From NCBI RefSeq assembly GCF_051020975.1, contig NW_027478159.1, positions 6,650,501 to 6,714,500 on the forward strand: 64,000 nucleotides of DNA, written 5' to 3'. Made by a program: the position numbers and the translations under genes. Within the stretch, counting starts at the first letter, position 1. Each line of letters opens with the position of its first letter. Below the pieces are notes generated by a model. The model was not told the origin of the DNA, made no database searches, and was given only the letters and a program-made list of their open reading frames with translations. Below, one piece after another: positions 61,545 through 64,000 of the stretch. This DNA comes from Osmia lignaria lignaria (lineage: Eukaryota; Arthropoda; Insecta; Hymenoptera; Megachilidae).

Positions 61545-64000
61545 CGGACATATTTCGAGATATTTCTTCTTCTTGTTGTTCTTCTTCTGCACAGCTAAGC
61601 TGGAAGTGGCATTTACAGCTCGCAATAGTGCAGAGTTATCTCAAAGAAAGGGGCCACGGTGTTTCTGTATCTCTATTATGTTGGTGCGGCTTCGGAACTT
61701 TTAAATATCTTGATATATCTCGAGAACTACGCATCTGATCAAAAAATATCATAGAACATAAAAAGTAGGAAACTTAATTCTCTACAAAAACGGTTTCTTA
61801 ACATTTTGCCATAGCTCGCTTCGTTTCCGAGATATTTGCAGATTTATCTCAAGGGAAGGGGCCTGACGGACATATTTCAAGATATTTCTTCTTCTTGTTG
61901 TTCTTCTTCTGCACAGCTAAGCTGGAAGTGGCATTTGCGGCTCGCACTAGTGCAGAGTTATCTCAAAGAAAGGAGCCACGGTGTTTCTGTATCTCTATTA
62001 TGTTGGTGCGGCTTCGGAACTTTTAAATATCTTGATATATCTCGAGAACTGCGCATCTGATCAAAAAATATCATAGAACATAAAAAGTAGGAAACCTAAT
62101 TTTCTACAAAAAAGGTCTCTTAACATTTTGCCATAGCTCGCTTCGTTTCCGAGATATTTGCAGATTTATCTCAAGGGAAGGGGCCTGACGGACATATTTC
62201 GAGATATTTCTTCTTCTTGTTGTTCTTCTTCTGCACAGCTAAGCTGGAAGTGGCATTTGCGGCTCGCACTAGTGCAGACTTATCTCAAAGAAAGGAGCCA
62301 CGGTGTTTCTGTATCTCTATTATGTTGGTGCGGCTTCGGAACTTTTAAATATCTTGATATATCTCGAGAACTACGCATCTGATCAAAAAATATCATAGAA
62401 CATAAAAAGTAGGAAACTTAATTCTCTACAAAAACGGTTTCTTAACATTTTGCCATAGCTCGCTTCGTTTCCGAGATATTTGCAGATTTATCTCAAGGGA
62501 AGGGGCCTGACGGACATATTTCGAGATATTTCTTCTTCTTGTTGTTCTTCTTCTGCACGGCTGAGCTGGAAGTGGCATTTGCAGGTCGCAATAGTGCAGA
62601 GTTATCTCAAAGAAAGGGGCCACGGTGTTTCTGTATCTCTATTATGTTGGTGCGGCTTCGGAACTTTTAAATATCTCGATATATCTCGAAAACTACGCTT
62701 CTGATCAACAAATATCATAGAACATAAATTGTAGGAAACATAATTCTCTACAAAAAAGGTCTCTCAACATTTTGCCATAGCTCGCTTCGTTTCCGAGATA
62801 TTTGCAGATATATCTCAAGGGCAGGGGCCTGACGGACATATTTCGAGATATTTCTTCTTCTTGTTGTTCTTCTTCTGCACAGCTAAGCTGGAAGTGGCAT
62901 TTACAGCTCGCAATAGTGCAGAGTTATCTCAAAGAAAGGGGCCACGGTGTTTCTGTATCTCTATTATGTTGGTGCGGCTTCGGAACTTTTAAATATCTTG
63001 ATATATCTCGAGAACTACGCATCTGATCAAAAAATATCATAGAACATAAAAAGTAGGAAACTTAATTCTCTACAAAAACGGTTTCTTAACATTTTGCCAT
63101 AGCTCGCTTCGTTTCCGAGATATTTGCAGATTTATCTCAAGGGAAGGGGCCTGACGGACATATTTCAAGATATTTCTTCTTCTTGTTGTTCTTCTTCTGC
63201 ACAGCTAAGCTGGAAGTGGCATTTGCGGCTCGCACTAGTGCAGAGTTATCTCAAAGAAAGGAGCCACGGTGTTTCTGTATCTCTATTATGTTGGTGCGGC
63301 TTCGGAACTTTTAAATATCTTGATATATCTCGAGAACTGCGCATCTGATCAAAAAATATCATAGAACATAAAAAGTAGGAAACCTAATTTTCTACAAAAA
63401 AGGTCTCTTAACATTTTGCCATAGCTCGCTTCGTTTCCGAGATATTTGCAGATTTATCTCAAGGGAAGGGGCCTGACGGACATATTTCGAGATATTTCTT
63501 CTTCTTGTTGTTCTTCTTCTGCACAGCTAAGCTGGAAGTGGCATTTGCGGCTCGCACTAGTGCAGACTTATCTCAAAGAAAGGAGCCACGGTGTTTCTGT
63601 ATCTCTATTATGTTGGTGCGGCTTCGGAACTTTTAAATATCTTGATATATCTCGAGAACTACGCATCTGATCAAAAAATATCATAGAACATAAAAAGTAG
63701 GAAACTTAATTCTCTACAAAAACGGTTTCTTAACATTTTGCCATAGCTCGCTTCGTTTCCGAGATATTTGCAGATTTATCTCAAGGGAAGGGGCCTGACG
63801 GACATATTTCGAGATATTTCTTCTTCTTGTTGTTCTTCTTCTGCACGGCTGAGCTGGAAGTGGCATTTGCAGGTCGCAATAGTGCAGAGTTATCTCAAAG
63901 AAAGGGGCCACGGTGTTTCTGTATCTCTATTATGTTGGTGCGGCTTCGGAACTTTTAAATATCTCGATATATCTCGAAAACTACGCTTCTGATCAACAAA
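61545..64000 (+). repeat. 4-mer tandem duplication (1,288 bp), cut by the window end
   Basis: The sequence from about 61545 recurs at +1,288 to the end of the window: anchors 61836, 62158 and 62480 match 63124, 63446 and 63768. Shared markers are TTTCAAGATATT with GAACTGCGC, GTGCAGACTTATC with GGAGCC, and GCACGGCTGAGC with GATCAACAAA. The last two types are also neighbours in the 7-mer series at 55396/55718 and 57650/57972, so a dimer was taken over from that series. Confidence 0.9.

Larger units (their letters stand above)
1..64000 (+). repeat. 322-bp satellite DNA array
   Basis: The window is a single tandem array. The TTGCAG anchor recurs every 322 bases from position 25 to 63768 (198 full monomers plus two partial edge copies), always in the same orientation. 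Thirteen monomers are 321 bp and none is longer. Neighbouring monomers differ at a handful of sites. No unique sequence, transposon, tRNA, rRNA or gene interrupts it. Both edges cut through a monomer, so the array is longer than the window. Such arrays are known in eukaryotes as constitutive heterochromatin, often centromeric or pericentromeric; this location is inferred, not seen. I do not recognise the family. The strand is arbitrary and is given as that of the TTGCAG anchor. Confidence 0.99.

Noticed and set aside
10231..63911. Open frames on the minus strand (65-111 codons, for example 10231-10566, 33836-34066, 62426-62623)
   Set aside because: They are the reverse of the same monomers, appear only where a single substitution removes a stop, and many start at GTG. 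They have no independent support.
332..63992. Series of 74-84 codon open frames on the + strand as a tandem gene family
   Set aside because: They begin at TTG, lack ATG, promoter and translation signals, are broken in about 30 monomers, and exist because the same 322-bp DNA repeats. No protein family resemblance is visible; the sequence reads as translated satellite.
1..64000. CRISPR array
   Set aside because: The repeats are directly adjacent with no unique spacers, the unit is 322 bp, and variation is spread along the unit.
1..64000. rDNA spacer, tRNA or snRNA gene cluster
   Set aside because: No rRNA, tRNA cloverleaf or snRNA-like block is seen in the monomer, and nothing resembles a promoter repeat upstream of a gene.
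1..64000. Transposon or retroelement insertion within the array
   Set aside because: Anchor spacing stays at 322 or 321 throughout, leaving no room for an insertion, and no terminal repeats or target-site duplications are seen.
1..64000. A hidden multi-gene system such as a defence or biosynthetic cluster
   Set aside because: The whole window is accounted for by the satellite monomer, with no unique sequence left over to hold one.

Overview
The whole 64 kb window is one uninterrupted head-to-tail tandem array of a satellite DNA. The monomer is 322 bp, about 39% G+C by hand count of a consensus, and every copy lies in the same orientation. Taking the conserved TTGCAG as monomer position 1, the array holds 198 complete monomers from 25 to 63767. 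A 24-base partial copy lies at the left edge and a 233-base partial copy (63768-64000) at the right edge, so the array runs past both ends of the window. The spacing adds up exactly: 198 x 322 minus 13 one-base deletions equals 63743. I saw no insertion, inversion, transposon, unique spacer or gene anywhere.

This is typical of eukaryotic constitutive heterochromatin (centromeric, pericentromeric, subtelomeric or sex-chromosome satellite), seen in a long-read-quality assembly. I do not recognise the satellite family and cannot name the organism. No bacterial, phage or plasmid feature is present.

Superimposed on the 322 bp period is a patchwork of higher-order duplications, listed here left to right. 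There is a loose pair/pentamer zone (about 1-6.4 kb) and a 5-mer duplication with a nested dimer (5.2-9.0 kb). A 19-mer block follows, repeated as a 20-mer (6.4-19.0 kb). Next come a 7-mer tandem pair (18.4-23.0 kb), a dimer/hexamer zone marked by a 1-bp deletion (22.6-25.4 kb), and a mosaic zone (25.4-28.5 kb). A 5-mer pair (28.5-31.8 kb) and a 6-mer-spaced repeat (32.7-35.8 kb) lead into a 4-5-4 monomer series (35.4-39.6 kb) and mosaic units (39.3-44.2 kb). A 9-mer tandem pair (44.2-49.9 kb), a mosaic stretch (49.9-54.4 kb), a 7-mer series (54.4-60.3 kb) and a 4-mer pair (61.5 kb to the right edge) complete the window. No single higher-order period governs the array. Blocks of 2, 4, 5, 6, 7, 9 and 19-20 monomers have each been duplicated locally, with copies nearly or wholly identical. 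This is the signature of recent unequal exchange or conversion.

Most monomers carry a 74-codon open frame (monomer positions 1-225) beginning at TTG. I do not call it a gene: it has no ATG, it is broken in about 30 monomers by stops, lost starts or frameshifts, its variation shows no codon-position bias by eye, and it simply follows from homogenised repeats. Within the monomer there is real substructure: an internal 20-bp direct repeat, four CGAGATAT boxes in two orientations, a pyrimidine tract, A-tracts, and linked haplotype variants that shuffle between monomers.
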